Source: Symbiodinium natans (Eukaryota > Sar > Dinophyceae > Suessiales > Symbiodiniaceae). From it: 64,000 nucleotides of DNA. Below are positions 56,260-64,000 of the stretch, piece after piece. The stretch spans positions 309,501 through 373,500 of the forward strand of contig CAJNDS010002834.1 of NCBI GenBank assembly GCA_905221605.1, read 5' to 3'. The translations under genes were made by a program, and so were the position numbers. The notes beneath the pieces were generated by a model, which saw only the letters and a list, made by a program, of their open reading frames with translations, was not told where the DNA came from and searched no databases. Within the stretch, counting starts at the first letter, position 1; every line of letters begins with the position of its first letter.

Positions 56260-56924
56260 GCTAAACCCAAACCCTTGTCCCAGACCCCCAACACCAAACT
56301 GTCGTAAACTCTATTTTGGGGTGGCTTTTTGAACCTGAAATACCTGAAACCTGGCAGACGGTTGGAGTTTCCCACGCCAATCACTGGTTTTCCGGGGGCT
56401 ATACCTAAGAAACCTCAGGCAAGCTTAGGGATTGTGGAGTAGTAGGGAGCATTAGGGAACTTTGCGTTACACACACCCCTTGAACCCCTCAGTTACGGAC
56501 CCTATAAGGATTTTGGGTTTAGGGTTTAGGGATGTTTAGGGTTTCAGCGTTTAGGGTTAGAGGGCAGACAAGTTGGGGGTCGTGGAGTTTAAAGGCGTCG
56601 GGCTTCAGGGCTGTAGGGTTTTAGCGTTTAGGCGCTTGCTGCGCAGCCAAGGGCTCCTTATGAAGGGTTTAGGGTTTAGGGTTTAGGGTTTAGGGTTTAG
56701 GGTTTAGGGTTAGGACCCTGGAAGGGAGGAGTCGCCCCTAAATATCCCCTACAGAACCCCCAAGGTCCCTTGTAATGGTCCCTTCTTCAGTCCTTTGACC
56801 TTATCAACCACAAGAGTGATCAGCCCTGAAGGGGGGGGGGGGGTAATCGACTCTATCATCGGTATCCGAAGATTTCGTGTTCAAGAACATCTAGGGACCC
56901 GATTTGGTACCCTAAACCCCATAG
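56260..56924. other. Unique spacer and TTTAGGG array
   Basis: TTTAGGG at 56665-56712 and a G13 run (56831-56843). Nothing else supported. Confidence 0.6.
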
Positions 56925-56970
56925 CAGCAGCAGATGAGGCCTTCGGGCCGCTCTTCGACCCCAACACCCC
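56925..56970 (+). CDS. Short exon-like segment
   Basis: CCCATAG acceptor; reads AAADEAFGPLFDPNTP, then CCCTAAA. Weak 3' boundary. Confidence 0.35.
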
Positions 56971-57014
56971 AAGCCCTAAACCCCAAACCCCAAACCCTCA
57001 ACCCAAAACCCACC

Positions 57015-57092
57015 ATGACCCATCGTGAAACCAAGCCTACGCCACGTGCAGGGGCGACAGTCGCCCTGGCCTCACGTTCGGTTGGCTTCTGA
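57015..57092 (+). CDS. Exon with start-like ATG and stop
   Basis: CCCACCATGACC context; reads MTHRETKPTPRAGATVAL then ASRSVGF to TGA at 57090-57092. May be a terminal exon with an internal Met. Confidence 0.45.
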   Translation: MTHRETKPTPRAGATVALASRSVGF

Positions 57093-57613
57093 CTCCAGGG
57101 TGCAGGGTTTAGAGTTTAGGGTTTAGGGTTTGGGACCCGAAACCCTTAATCCTTGGGACCCTACCTCCGGAGTAGATTGGGTTCAGAAGGGGGTTTAGGG
57201 TTTAGGGCTTAGGGGGTTTAAAGCCTAGGGGTTGGGATGTTCCCCTGATACTAACAGTCCTTAAGCTTTTTTTCGGGGGGCTATCTCGGGGCACACCGGG
57301 ATGGTATGAGACTTTGTTTAAACACATCTGCGGTGGAATCTGGGGTACTCGGATTTAGAGAGTCCTAGGCCCTAAACCCCGCACCCTAAACTACATTGTG
57401 CAGTTTTAGGGCCCGGGCCTGTGCCCCAAAACCCGAACTCCTAAGTATTGTGCCCTAAATGCCGAAACCACGAACAAAAACGCACTCAAAGCCCCATTTA
57501 GTATCCTGTAGCCCGGTTTAGGGTGGTTTTGTGATCCCCAAAACCATGCTTCCCAAGCCCACGCCCTTGCACACGCCAAACCCTAAACCTTACTTTGTGT
57601 CTTTTGACCTGAG
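57093..57613. other. Repeats and half of a family-3 element
   Basis: 57232-57260 has GGTTGGGATGTTCCCCTGA..TAACAGTCCTTAA without the right end. The rest is unique spacer. Confidence 0.6.
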
Positions 57614-57689
57614 GTGGTGGAAGCGGCAGTACGGGTCCCTGAAGCAGATGCTCGCAGACGACGATGCCGTCATGGACAGGCGAGGCAAT
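57614..57689 (+). CDS. Internal exon, unknown protein
   Basis: GACCTGAG|G acceptor; reads WWKRQYGSLKQMLADDDA then VMDRRGN; GTTTAGGG donor at 57690. The frame is also open upstream (FVSFDLR). Very protein-like. Confidence 0.75.
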
Positions 57690-58083
57690 GTTTAGGGTTT
57701 AGGGATGAGGGGTTTATGGACTGGCCCGAACCCCTAAACCCTAAACCCTAAACCCTAAACCCTAAACCCTAAACCCTAAACCCTAAACCCTAAACCCTAA
57801 ACCCTAAACCCTAAACCCTAAACCCTGAACCCTGAACCCTAACCCTAAGCCCTAAACCCTAAACCTTAAACCCTAAACCCTAAACCTTAAACCCTAAACC
57901 CTAAACCCTAAACCCTAAACCCAACTTTGAAGTCTAAAGCCTAAGTCCTGCATCCCGAAGCCTGCACCACGTACCCTGAATCCCTACACTCGAAGCCCTA
58001 AATTTGCCTAATAGTAGGGTTTAGGGTTTAGGGTTTTGGGTTTAGGGTTTAGGGTTTAGGGTTTAGGGTTTCCCTCAAAAAAG
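57690..58083. repeat. Long CCCTAAA array
   Basis: A short TTTAGGG start (57690-57704), then about 27 CCCTAAA-type units (57731-57922), then TTTAGGG again at 58016-58070. Confidence 0.9.
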
Positions 58084-58151
58084 TGGCAGAAACCATGGCC
58101 TTGTACACATGTTCCCGGCCGGTATTAGCAGCCCAAGACGGCCCCTCATGA
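58084..58151 (+). CDS. Short terminal exon or first exon
   Basis: AAAAAAG acceptor; reads AETMALYTCSRPVLAAQD then GPS to TGA at 58149-58151. Confidence 0.45.
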
Positions 58152-58295
58152 TTTAGGGTTCAGGCCCTGGGGGTTGATACCTATACGGTCAATCCTACAC
58201 CCTTATAAACCCTAAACCCTTCAAACTCACGCACGCGAAAGCCCTAAGTCCTGAACCTTGAGACTCTCTTGCATGCCCGGCTTCGTGGGTAAAAC

Positions 58296-58401
58296 CTGCG
58301 AATTCCGGGAGTAATGGCCCCTTGGTTGGGTGCTGGTAGGGCTGGATGAGAGTTTGAGTGTCGGTTCTCCATCCAGTCAGGCTCCCGTGTGAGGCTACGC
58401 C
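58296..58401 (-). CDS. Internal exon, - strand
   Basis: On the - strand GGCTTAG|G acceptor; reads VASHGSLTGWRTDTQTLI then QPYQHPTKGPLLPEFA; GTTTTACC donor. Another - frame (LTREPDWMENRHSNSHP) is open. Confidence 0.5.
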
Positions 58402-58743
58402 CTAAGCCACAAGCTCTAAACCCGCTTCTATATATAGGTGTAACGCGCTGAATTATAGTGGAAATCCTGGGCCCCCCCACATGCAGGTTGATCTTCTGTT
58501 TTTGTGAAATTGACGATCCCAAAAACCAAAGTTCGAAGGACCCCCCGTTTCCCAGAACCCGATACCTACATGGATCGAGACGCTTCCATGGTTTTTGCTG
58601 CTGTAGTTCCAGATTCCTTGAACGGGCTGGGCAAGATCGACGTCGTACATATTTGTTGTTTGGCGACCATGTGACTGACCGCGTTGAGATTCCAGAGGTT
58701 TAAGGTTTAGGGTTTAGGGTTTACGAAATGACACGTGAAGAAG
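58402..58743. other. Unique DNA with overlapping frames on both strands
   Basis: The + frame 58458-58703 ends ERAGQDRRRTYLLFGDHV then TDRVEIPEV. - frames overlap it. No choice possible by eye. Confidence 0.4.
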
Positions 58744-58852
58744 GTCAACAGTTGCTTCTGTCCACGATGGATGGGCGAAAGACCTGCCCTTTGAAGAAAG
58801 TTCGGACATCGCACGGCACGTCAAGAACGTGCACGAACATCAGGTCTTGCCA
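58744..58852 (+). CDS. Internal exon, unknown protein
   Basis: GTGAAGAAG|G acceptor; reads STVASVHDGWAKDLPFEE then SSDIARHVKNVHEHQVLP; GC donor (CCA|GCTAAT). A second open frame (EMTREEGQQLLLSTMDGR) covers part of it. Confidence 0.65.
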
Positions 58853-59401
58853 GCTAATCCCTAAAGCCCTAAACCTCTCCCAATAGACGCTTTTGAAGCC
58901 TATGATCCCTTCTTATACCACCTAAACCCCTAAACGCCCCGAATACCCCAAAGACTCAAAATCCGAAAAGCAAGAGCCCTTGACAACCCAACGGCTCTGA
59001 AACCCCTCAAACCCGAAGAGCCCGTCAACCCCTGGACGCCTTGTAGCCCCAAAATCCTGAAGCACTGCAAAGCACCATCGCTCCAAGAGCCAATTGGGTT
59101 TAGGGTTTAGGGTTTAGGGTTTAGGGTTTAGGGTTTAGGGTTCCTGAAATCCTTGCAGCCCTAAGTAAATCCCTATAGAAAGTAACACTGCAACCTCGCA
59201 CCTCACAACCCCTGAAACCCTTGAAGCCCACACAAGCCTTGCAACCCCAAGACCGTCTGCTCAAAAGAGCAAACCTCAGCCCTAAACTCTCAACCCTAAA
59301 CCCTAAAACCCTAAAACCCTAAACCCTAAACCCTCACCCCTATACACCCTAAACCCCACAGTAAATCCTAAAACCCTAAACCCTAAGCCCTGCCGCCGCA
59401 G
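58853..59401. repeat. C-rich repeats, TTTAGGG array, CCCTAAA array
   Basis: Degenerate CCCGAAA-like sequence to 59090, TTTAGGG 59100-59142, CCCTAAA variants 59278-59390. A small possible exon at 59058-59098 (KHCKAPSLQEPI) is not called. Confidence 0.7.
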
Positions 59402-59469
59402 GGTGCAGCTCCCAGTTCAGTACGCGCTGAACCCCTGAGTCGCATCCGCTGTACGCGCCCCCCTTCAGG
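59402..59469 (+). CDS. Internal exon
   Basis: GCCGCCGCAG acceptor, phase 0; reads GAAPSSVRAEPLSRIRCT then RPPS; donor within GGGTTTCGGG. Confidence 0.55.
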
Positions 59470-60059
59470 GGTTTCGGGTTTTAGGGTTTAGGGTTTAGGG
59501 TTTAGGGTTTAGGGTTTAGGGTTTAGGGTTTAGGGTAGAGTTCGAGCTTCTAGCCCTAAAACTCTCAACCTTACAACCCTCAACTCTCAACTCGAAACGG
59601 CCTCTTCCCCCTGGTTCTTAGCAGGGAATGAGGGAATTAGGGCCCTAATATGCATATATCCTGAAGGGATTATATGGGGCACCTCGTTCCCTCATGCCCT
59701 GCCAGGTCTTTTGGTGCTTCATGTCTATAGTCCCTAAACCCGAACCCCTAAACCCTAAGTAGGGCCTAAGCCCTAGACCCTAGACCCTCAGCCCTCGACC
59801 CTAAACCCTAACCCTAAACCCTTATAAACGCTAAACCCTAAACCCTGAACCCTGAACCCTAAACCCTGAACTCTAAACCCTAAACCCTAAACCCTAAACC
59901 CTAAACCCTAAACCCTAAACCCAAGAATGCCTTGTTGCACAGTTTATGGCCTATCATAGAGTTTAGGGTTCAGGGTTTCGGGTTTAGGGTTCAGAGTTCA
60001 GGGTTTAGGGTCTAGGGTCTAGGGTTCAGGGTTTAGGGTTTCGGATTTAGAGATTCGTA
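59470..60059. repeat. Telomere-like repeats with a family-9 element
   Basis: TTTAGGG 59480-59535. 59611-59706 is a compact family-9 element (CTGGTTCTTAGCAGGGAATG...CATGCCCTGCCAGG). CCCTAAA/CCCTGAA 59745-59922, then TTTAGGG/TTCAGGG to 60050. Confidence 0.8.
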
Positions 60060-60290
60060 CAGGGCAGGGCCCTGCCGGTTCATTTTGATTTGGCCCTACA
60101 TAGCGAAGGCTAGCTTGCATTTGGGCGGGACTGCGGTTTCCTTTGCAGCGCGCAAAGCGCGGCCCCCGCGCAAACGACGCGGAGGGGACAGGCCCCATTC
60201 GCCGCATTAGGTTCGTTAGGCTTATGTAGTAAGTTAATAGGGTCGACTTTTGATGAACCCTGCGAAGCCCAAACCCTACATAGCCCAAAA
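60060..60290 (-). CDS. Coding-like block, strand uncertain
   Basis: On - it reads RRVHQKSTLLTYYISLTN, LMRRMGPVPSASFARGPR, FARCKGNRSPAQMQASLR. On + a CTAG-led frame reads LHLGGTAVSFAARKARPP. Unresolved. Confidence 0.4.
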
Positions 60291-60725
60291 ACACTAAGGT
60301 TCAGCCTTGTTGATGATGCCCTAGAGGGTATATGTAGTGACAGGATGCGAGGTAATTAGCACTCACGTGCTGTATATGTACAGATGGAGCAGCAGGGTTG
60401 GCTTGGAAGCGTTCCCTCGTGAAGACGAAGCTTGATAGCACCACTGGTCCAAATTCGTCATGCTTCCCCTTGTTGGGTTAAGGGCCAATCTAGCTAACAT
60501 ACCCCTCCGCCTCACCCTGAACCCTACACCCTAAAGCTCCTAAACCCGAAGTACGTCATGTCCGCAATCTCTCCAGCCGCTTGCGGTTTATGTAAACGAA
60601 ATGCCCGTGCCTTGCCGGGACCTTGATTGGTAGGTGCTATGTTGCGAGCGTACCCAAAACCTCTTAGTAAGTGTGTAAGAGTGACCATACGGTGTCCAAA
60701 ATCAAGAACTTGCAGTTATCTTCGT

Positions 60726-60832
60726 AGCTGAATGAGTACACTTTACACTTTTTGGGATACCATAATCCCCTGTAGAACTGAAACTGCACATTTTTAGGGG
60801 GGGTGGCTTCATGAGCTCAGCAACTAAGCTTT
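60726..60832. mobile_element. TIR element, family 6
   Basis: Left GTAGCTGAATGAGTACACTT, right CATGAGCTCAGCAACTAAG. Interior TTTTTGGGATACCATAATC as in the other copies. Confidence 0.75.
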
Positions 60833-60898
60833 GAGCCCTGAACCCAAAACCCTAAACCCGAATGCTCGCTTTAGTCTTCGTGTCCTCTCATACCGCAG

Positions 60899-60943
60899 GA
60901 GGAACCTGTCGCAGAGACCTCAATGTCCCTGACTAAGCCCTAG
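60899..60943 (+). CDS. Short terminal exon
   Basis: CATACCGCAG acceptor; reads EEPVAETSMSLTKP to TAG at 60941-60943. Confidence 0.5.
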   Translation, partial: EEPVAETSMSLTKP

Positions 60944-60989
60944 CTAAACCCCCAAACCCTAAACCCCAAACCCTAAACCCCAGACCCTA

Positions 60990-61075
60990 AACCTCTGCTC
61001 CTGCGTCCGCCCCTTGGCCGCACCCCACGCGAAGCGTTGGGTGCGGGGCCTCTCGGGTTTGCGAAAGCTCAGAAC
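60990..61075 (+). CDS. Exon-like island
   Basis: Open in two frames: LCSCVRPLAAPHAKRWVR then GLSGLRKLRTP, or LLLRPPLGRTPREALGAG. Composition is coding-like; boundaries unclear. Confidence 0.4.
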
Positions 61076-61278
61076 TCCAAAGCCCTAAGGGGTTTAGGGT
61101 TTAGGGTTTAAGGGGTCTAAGCCCTAAATAGGCCCGAAGGAACCCCGAACCCCCGAATTTCGGGTTGTGAGCCCTAAACCGGCCCTAAACCCTCAAACGC
61201 CGCAGCGCCCAGCCCTAAAGGTTCAAGTTGATGAAAGGGTTGAGGGTTTAGGGTTTAGGGTTGAAGGGAAATCTTCAG

Positions 61279-61334
61279 CGCGCTGGTGTTTGGGTAGCTG
61301 TTCTTGTGCAATTTGCATTCTCCCGGGCTCCTAG
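61279..61334 (+). CDS. Internal exon, hydrophobic
   Basis: ATCTTCAG acceptor; reads RAGVWVAVLVQFAFSRAP; a GA donor (CTAG|GAGTTAGG) is plausible. Confidence 0.5.
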
Positions 61335-61583
61335 GAGTTAGGTTCTCTAGGGTCGAAACCTACATGCTAGAGACTCTCTTTATTCATGTGGGTGAGGGTG
61401 TAGTGTCTGGTGTTGAGGTGTTTGGAGGTTGGGCCTGTATAGCGTATCATAGGACCCTCTAAAAGTTGCTCCCCTACACTCCTCCTCGCAAGTTTCAAAC
61501 CCTAAACCCTAAACCCTAAACCCTAAACCCTAAACCCTAAACCCTAAACCCTAAACCCTAAACCCTATGAAGGGCAAATGAAG
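61335..61583. repeat. Unique spacer and CCCTAAA array
   Basis: A perfect CCCTAAA array (61498-61566) precedes the next exon. Confidence 0.8.
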
Positions 61584-61641
61584 CCTGGTGAAGGGGATGC
61601 CGGAATTCAAGCCTAAATCTGCAGTAGGTGAATGCTATAAG
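61584..61641 (+). CDS. Fourth chain, exon 1
   Basis: AAATGAAG acceptor; reads LVKGMPEFKPKSAVGECY then K; GTACTT donor at 61642. Confidence 0.6.
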
Positions 61642-61818
61642 GTACTTTTGTCTGAGTAGCTGAGTAGGTAACCTTTAACCTTTTGGGGTTTCTATAATCC
61701 TACTCTAATTCAAAAGGTTAACCTTTTTTGGGCTAGGGTACTCAGCCCCTAAGTTGTAATTATACTCAAATAACCCCCAAAAAAAACCTTAGCCTAGTTA
61801 TTCAGGCCCCTACATTAG
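61642..61818. mobile_element. Intron formed by joined family-7 and family-8 elements
   Basis: 61655-61752 is family 7 (GAGTAGGTAACCTTTAACC...GGTTAACCTTTTTTGGG...CTCAGCCCCTAAG). 61757-61818 is the right part of family 8, ending TTCAGGCCCCTACATTAG, which is the 3' splice site. AGGTACTTTTGTCTGAGT at the donor resembles AGGTCTTCGTGACTCAGT after the acceptor. Confidence 0.75.
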
Positions 61819-61852
61819 GTCTTCGTGACTCAGTGGCTCTTTGTTGGCTTAG
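61819..61852 (+). CDS. Fourth chain, exon 2
   Basis: CTACATTAG acceptor; reads VFVTQWLFVGL; GTTCATC donor. The join K|VFVTQW is in frame. Whether a short intron separates it from the next exon is uncertain. Confidence 0.55.
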
Positions 61853-61875
61853 GTTCATCTTTTCAACCTTCATAG

Positions 61876-61947
61876 ACGAGAAGTCGACTTCGGGATGCGG
61901 GGTGGCTTGTCGACTTTGACCTTAAGCGTAAAGAAGCAACCCAGAGG
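61876..61947 (+). CDS. Fourth chain, exon 3
   Basis: CTTCATAG acceptor; reads TRSRLRDAGWLVDFDLKR then KEATQR; GTCCATTTG donor at 61948 inside the family-2 end. Other frames in this segment are also open (REVDFGMRGGLSTLTLSV). Confidence 0.6.
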
Positions 61948-62056
61948 GTCCATTTGCATTACAACTATGGAATTAGGTACCAAAAAAAGCCATACTTAGT
62001 AGGGTTTTGAGGTGCCCAAGTCCAGAATAGCAACACAAATGGACCCTCTGGGCAAG
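61948..62056. mobile_element. Intron formed by a family-2 TIR element
   Basis: A 109-bp GT-AG intron. Ends AGGGTCCATTTGC and CAAATGGACCCTCTGGG are the family-2 inverted repeats (17 bp, perfect, counting exonic bases). Join ATQR|AVYSFVLG is in frame. Confidence 0.8.
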
Positions 62057-62097
62057 GCAGTGTATTCGTTTGTGTTAGGCTCAGCTTCAGGAAAATT
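62057..62097 (+). CDS. Fourth chain, exon 4
   Basis: GGGCAAG|G acceptor; reads AVYSFVLGSASGK; GTGAGC donor at 62098. Confidence 0.65.
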
Positions 62098-62149
62098 GTG
62101 AGCTAAGTCTCAAGCACCCGGTACTGGGCTTGTAGAAAGACCTCAGGAC

Positions 62150-62229
62150 ACTGCAGAGAGGGCTGAGTGTCAAGCTCATGCTTCAGGCAACAAATGCAGA
62201 CGCTTAAGTGCTACCCTCTAAACCACCTA
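62150..62229 (+). CDS. Fourth chain, exon 5 (frame unresolved)
   Basis: After CTGCAG(AG) three frames are open: LSVKLMLQATNADA, AECQAHASGNKCRRLSAT, and SSSCFRQQMQTLKCYPLN. It ends at a TIR element whose flanks are a 17-bp duplication of exon sequence. Confidence 0.45.
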
Positions 62230-62350
62230 CAGGGTGGGGCCCCCTTACTATTTTAACTGTAGTTAAGGGACTTATAACCTAACTTAGGGTCCTTATAACC
62301 CAATTTAGGGCCCTTATAACTCTACTTATAACTAGGGGGCCCCACCCTGT
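62230..62350. mobile_element. TIR element, family 10, with 17-bp target duplication
   Basis: Left CAGGGTGGGGCCCCCTTA, right TAGGGGGCCCCACCCTG. Flanked by ACCCTCTAAACCACCTA (62213-62229) and ACCCCCTAAACCACCTA (62351-62367), 16 of 17 identical. The interior holds three TATAAC..TTAGGG repeats. It lies within an intron ending at 62368. Confidence 0.85.
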
Positions 62351-62368
62351 ACCCCCTAAACCACCTAG

Positions 62369-62411
62369 GCGCGTGTGCTTGAAAAGATGCGTGCGGCCTC
62401 GGGGAGTTTGG
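62369..62411 (+). CDS. Fourth chain, exon 6
   Basis: CCACCTAG|G acceptor; reads ARVLEKMRAASGSL; GTGAGG donor at 62412. Both sites are good. Confidence 0.65.
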
Positions 62412-62510
62412 GTGAGGGCATGGTTCAAGGAATATGACCAGGGTGTACAGGGCCTTAGCGCATGTGGGCCTGGATCATAGAAAACCTAATTGCGCCACTA
62501 AACTCTAAAG

Positions 62511-62658
62511 CCCTGGTTGCCCAGTTGACAACTACCCACATAGTGATTGCTTGTTGAAGGGAGTCTCGTTGCCGAGGATCAGCAGCTGGTTTCTGTCTCG
62601 CGTCTACATCAAGGATAAATCAGGCAGTAAACGCCACATCCTGAGTTTCTGTCATGGC
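62511..62658 (+). CDS. Fourth chain, long exon
   Basis: TCTAAAG acceptor; reads PGCPVDNYPHSDCLLKGV, SLPRISSWFLSRVYIKDK, SGSKRHILSFCHG. The frame stays open to TAG at 62671-62673, or a GC donor at 62659 leads into a 57-bp intron. About 50 codons, no ATG start, clearly coding. Confidence 0.7.
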
Positions 62659-62715
62659 GCCTTATCTTGGTAGCGCAGTTGCCCTTGTTTTAAGATGGTT
62701 ACTGGGCTACCAAGT
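62659..62715. mobile_element. Minimal 57-bp TIR intron
   Basis: CTTGGTAGCGCAGTTGCCC on the left and GGGCTACCAAG on the right are inverted; the core TTGCCCTTGTTTTAAGATGG looks like a shortened family-5 element. The next exon resumes in phase 0. Confidence 0.6.
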
Positions 62716-62781
62716 TACAGGGCCTCCAGAACCACAAGGTCTGGACTCTGAACGAATCACTTTGGTGGCTTGCTTGGATCT
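62716..62781 (+). CDS. Fourth chain, next exon
   Basis: GCTACCAAG acceptor; reads LQGLQNHKVWTLNESLWW then LAWI to TAA, or a GT donor at 62740. Confidence 0.55.
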
Positions 62782-62959
62782 AAGGCCTCAAGCTTTAGGG
62801 CTGAGGGTCACCCTAAACCCTAGCCCTAAACCCTAAACCCTTGCCCTAAACCCTAAACCCTAAACCCTAAACCCTTAAACCCTATAGCCCTAAAACCAAA
62901 ACCCCTAAACCCTCAACCCTCTTCAACCCTAAACATTTCCGCTCTACATCGACTCGCAG
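62782..62959. repeat. CCCTAAA array
   Basis: CCCTAAA/CCTTGCCCTAAA units 62811-62930. Confidence 0.9.
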
Positions 62960-63050
62960 CTTCTTGCCCCCGAATGCCCTGGGGCGTCGGTGCCCTGAAC
63001 GCCGGTAGGCGGGCGTACGGGATGATTGGGGTCACCGGGCTGAGAGGGGG
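62960..63050 (+). CDS. Internal exon, unknown protein
   Basis: ACTCGCAG acceptor; reads SCPRMPWGVGALNAGRRA then YGMIGVTGLRG; GTTTAGGG donor at 63051. An early GTAGGC donor (63005) is an alternative. Confidence 0.65.
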
Positions 63051-63335
63051 GTTTAGGGCTTAGGGATCAGGGTGTAAGGTTGGGGGTGAGGGTTTAGGGT
63101 TTAGGGTTTAGGGTTTAGGGTTTAGGGCTTAGGGTTTGGGGTTTAGGGTTTAGGGTTTAGGGTTTAGGGGCCCGAAAACCCAGAACCCCAGAAACCCGAC
63201 ATTTCAGGCCCACGCACCCCTTTGAACCTACATAAGCCCTGCGCCCTAAAGCTTAGCCCTACAACCCTAAACTGTATACCCCACATTAACCCGTATAGCT
63301 GGGTTGACCTGTTCCTGGGTTCCCGAGCAACCTAG
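63051..63335. repeat. TTTAGGG array and unique spacer
   Basis: TTTAGGG 63085-63170, then C-rich unique sequence to 63335. Confidence 0.8.
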
Positions 63336-63384
63336 GAAGCGGGGAAGCCTGTTTCGGCGACATGGATGGGTCGTAGATGTTTGG
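63336..63384 (+). CDS. Internal exon
   Basis: AACCTAG acceptor; reads EAGKPVSATWMGRRCL; GTTTAGGG donor at 63385. Confidence 0.55.
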
Positions 63385-63736
63385 GTTTAGGGTATAGTAG
63401 AGACCCCTCTGGCCCCTTGGTTCAGGATTTTGGTGGAAGTATCAGGGTTCACGGCAAACCTAATTCCTAAACTCTAAACCCTAAACCCCACTCCCCTTTG
63501 GGGTTCAGGGTTGCTTAGGGTTTGGGGCTCTGGTGTTTAGGTCATTTAAGGCTCTTAGGGGGCTTTGGTGTTTAGGATTTCGGGCTCTGGGGTTTAGGCT
63601 TTACGGGTTTGGGGTGTATGGTTTCCGGGGGCAGTAATCTTGGGCGAGGGCCGCAGGAGCCGGGTTTTGGGTTTTGGGTTTGGGTTCGGGGTTTAGGGTT
63701 TAGGGTTTATAGGGTTTAGGGTTTAGGGTTAGGGTC
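63385..63736. repeat. Degenerate TTTAGGG field
   Basis: G-rich variants (TTTGGGG, TTTCGGG) and TTTAGGG at 63690-63735; short CCCTAAA at 63476-63489. Confidence 0.8.
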
Positions 63737-63987
63737 AGTCGTTCATGCTGGGGGACCCTTACAAAACATCAGGAATGCCCTCATCGTACCATTCGTTCGC
63801 GGTAGGGGTACAGTTCTTTCTGGAAGGGTATAGGGCCCCAAGCCAATCAAAGATGCAGGGTATTTTATTCAACACCCCAACGCCTGATTCCTTTCTTGAG
63901 GAGAATGTTCCCTGGACGCAGATTGGGGTTGCAGGGCCCAAGGGTTGGCGAGTCTGGAGCGAAGTTGCTGGGTTTATAGAGGTGTAG
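63737..63987 (+). CDS. Coding-like frame at the window edge
   Basis: An 80-codon frame from a TTG/ATG near 63745: MLGDPYKTSGMPSSYHSF, then VQFFLEGYRAPSQSKMQG, then SFLEENVPWTQIGVAGPK to TAG at 63985-63987. The opposite strand is also open. Unique DNA, not recognised. Confidence 0.4.
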
Positions 63988-64000
63988 AGGTATGGGGCTT

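Noticed and set aside
1-64000. CRISPR-like array of regular repeats and spacers
   Set aside because: The heptamer arrays have no unique spacers of fixed length, and the context is clearly eukaryotic exons and introns.
1-64000. Plant origin based on TTTAGGG
   Set aside because: TTTAGGG is also used by dinoflagellates and other protists. GA/GC donors, tiny exons, AG|G acceptors and the remembered protein families fit dinoflagellates better, though this is not proven from sequence alone.

Overview
The window looks like nuclear DNA of a unicellular eukaryote, most likely a dinoflagellate. It is saturated with telomere-type heptamers (TTTAGGG/CCCTAAA and drifting variants). Between them lie short GC-rich islands of about 40-150 bp that read as exons. 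Several inferred introns begin with GA or GC instead of GT, and many resume with G directly after AG; from memory both habits are known in dinoflagellates. No tRNA, rRNA, CRISPR array or bacterial operon is visible. The assignment rests on TTTAGGG, splice-site style and remembered protein families, not on a search.

Layout. 1-27 kb: an exon archipelago, mostly on the + strand with a few - strand exons, in degenerate telomere-like repeats. Terminal exons with stops lie near 12.7, 14.9, 18.7 and 19.95 kb, and a likely first exon near 19.1 kb. 27.5-28.2 kb: the only long uninterrupted gene, 237 codons, with a ubiquitin-like N-terminus. 30.2-42.2 kb: a multi-exon + strand gene assembled here from about 20 exons. 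It has a TIR-like domain (FISHSW, WLDKLCVNQ and LVLWDETYF..LWC boxes) followed by a multi-pass membrane region. 43.2-44.2 kb: a second phase-consistent exon chain. 44.9-64 kb: further + strand exons, with the strongest runs at 45-46.4, 48, 51.6-54.4, 57.6, 58.8 and 61.6-63.4 kb.

The main observation is intron architecture. Exon islands are usually flanked on the left by CCCTAAA and on the right by TTTAGGG, so each intron tends to be an inverted repeat made of telomeric heptamers, and the first heptamer often supplies the 5' splice site (GTTTAGGG). About ten families of short (50-250 bp) terminal-inverted-repeat elements recur. In at least six places one of them is the body of an intron whose exons join in frame. 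Several introns are bounded by direct repeats of exon sequence, as expected if a DNA element inserted, duplicated its target and became an intron (introner). The region therefore looks like one caught during massive intron gain by TIR elements and telomere-like repeats.

Other contents: a decayed reverse-transcriptase fragment on the - strand near 36.3 kb, a 265-bp-period satellite inside an intron (37.6-38.8 kb), a possible kinesin-like relic near 21 kb, and many poly-C/poly-G and AT microsatellite tracts. All exon calls come from hand translation. Exons under about 30 codons without two good splice sites should be treated as provisional.
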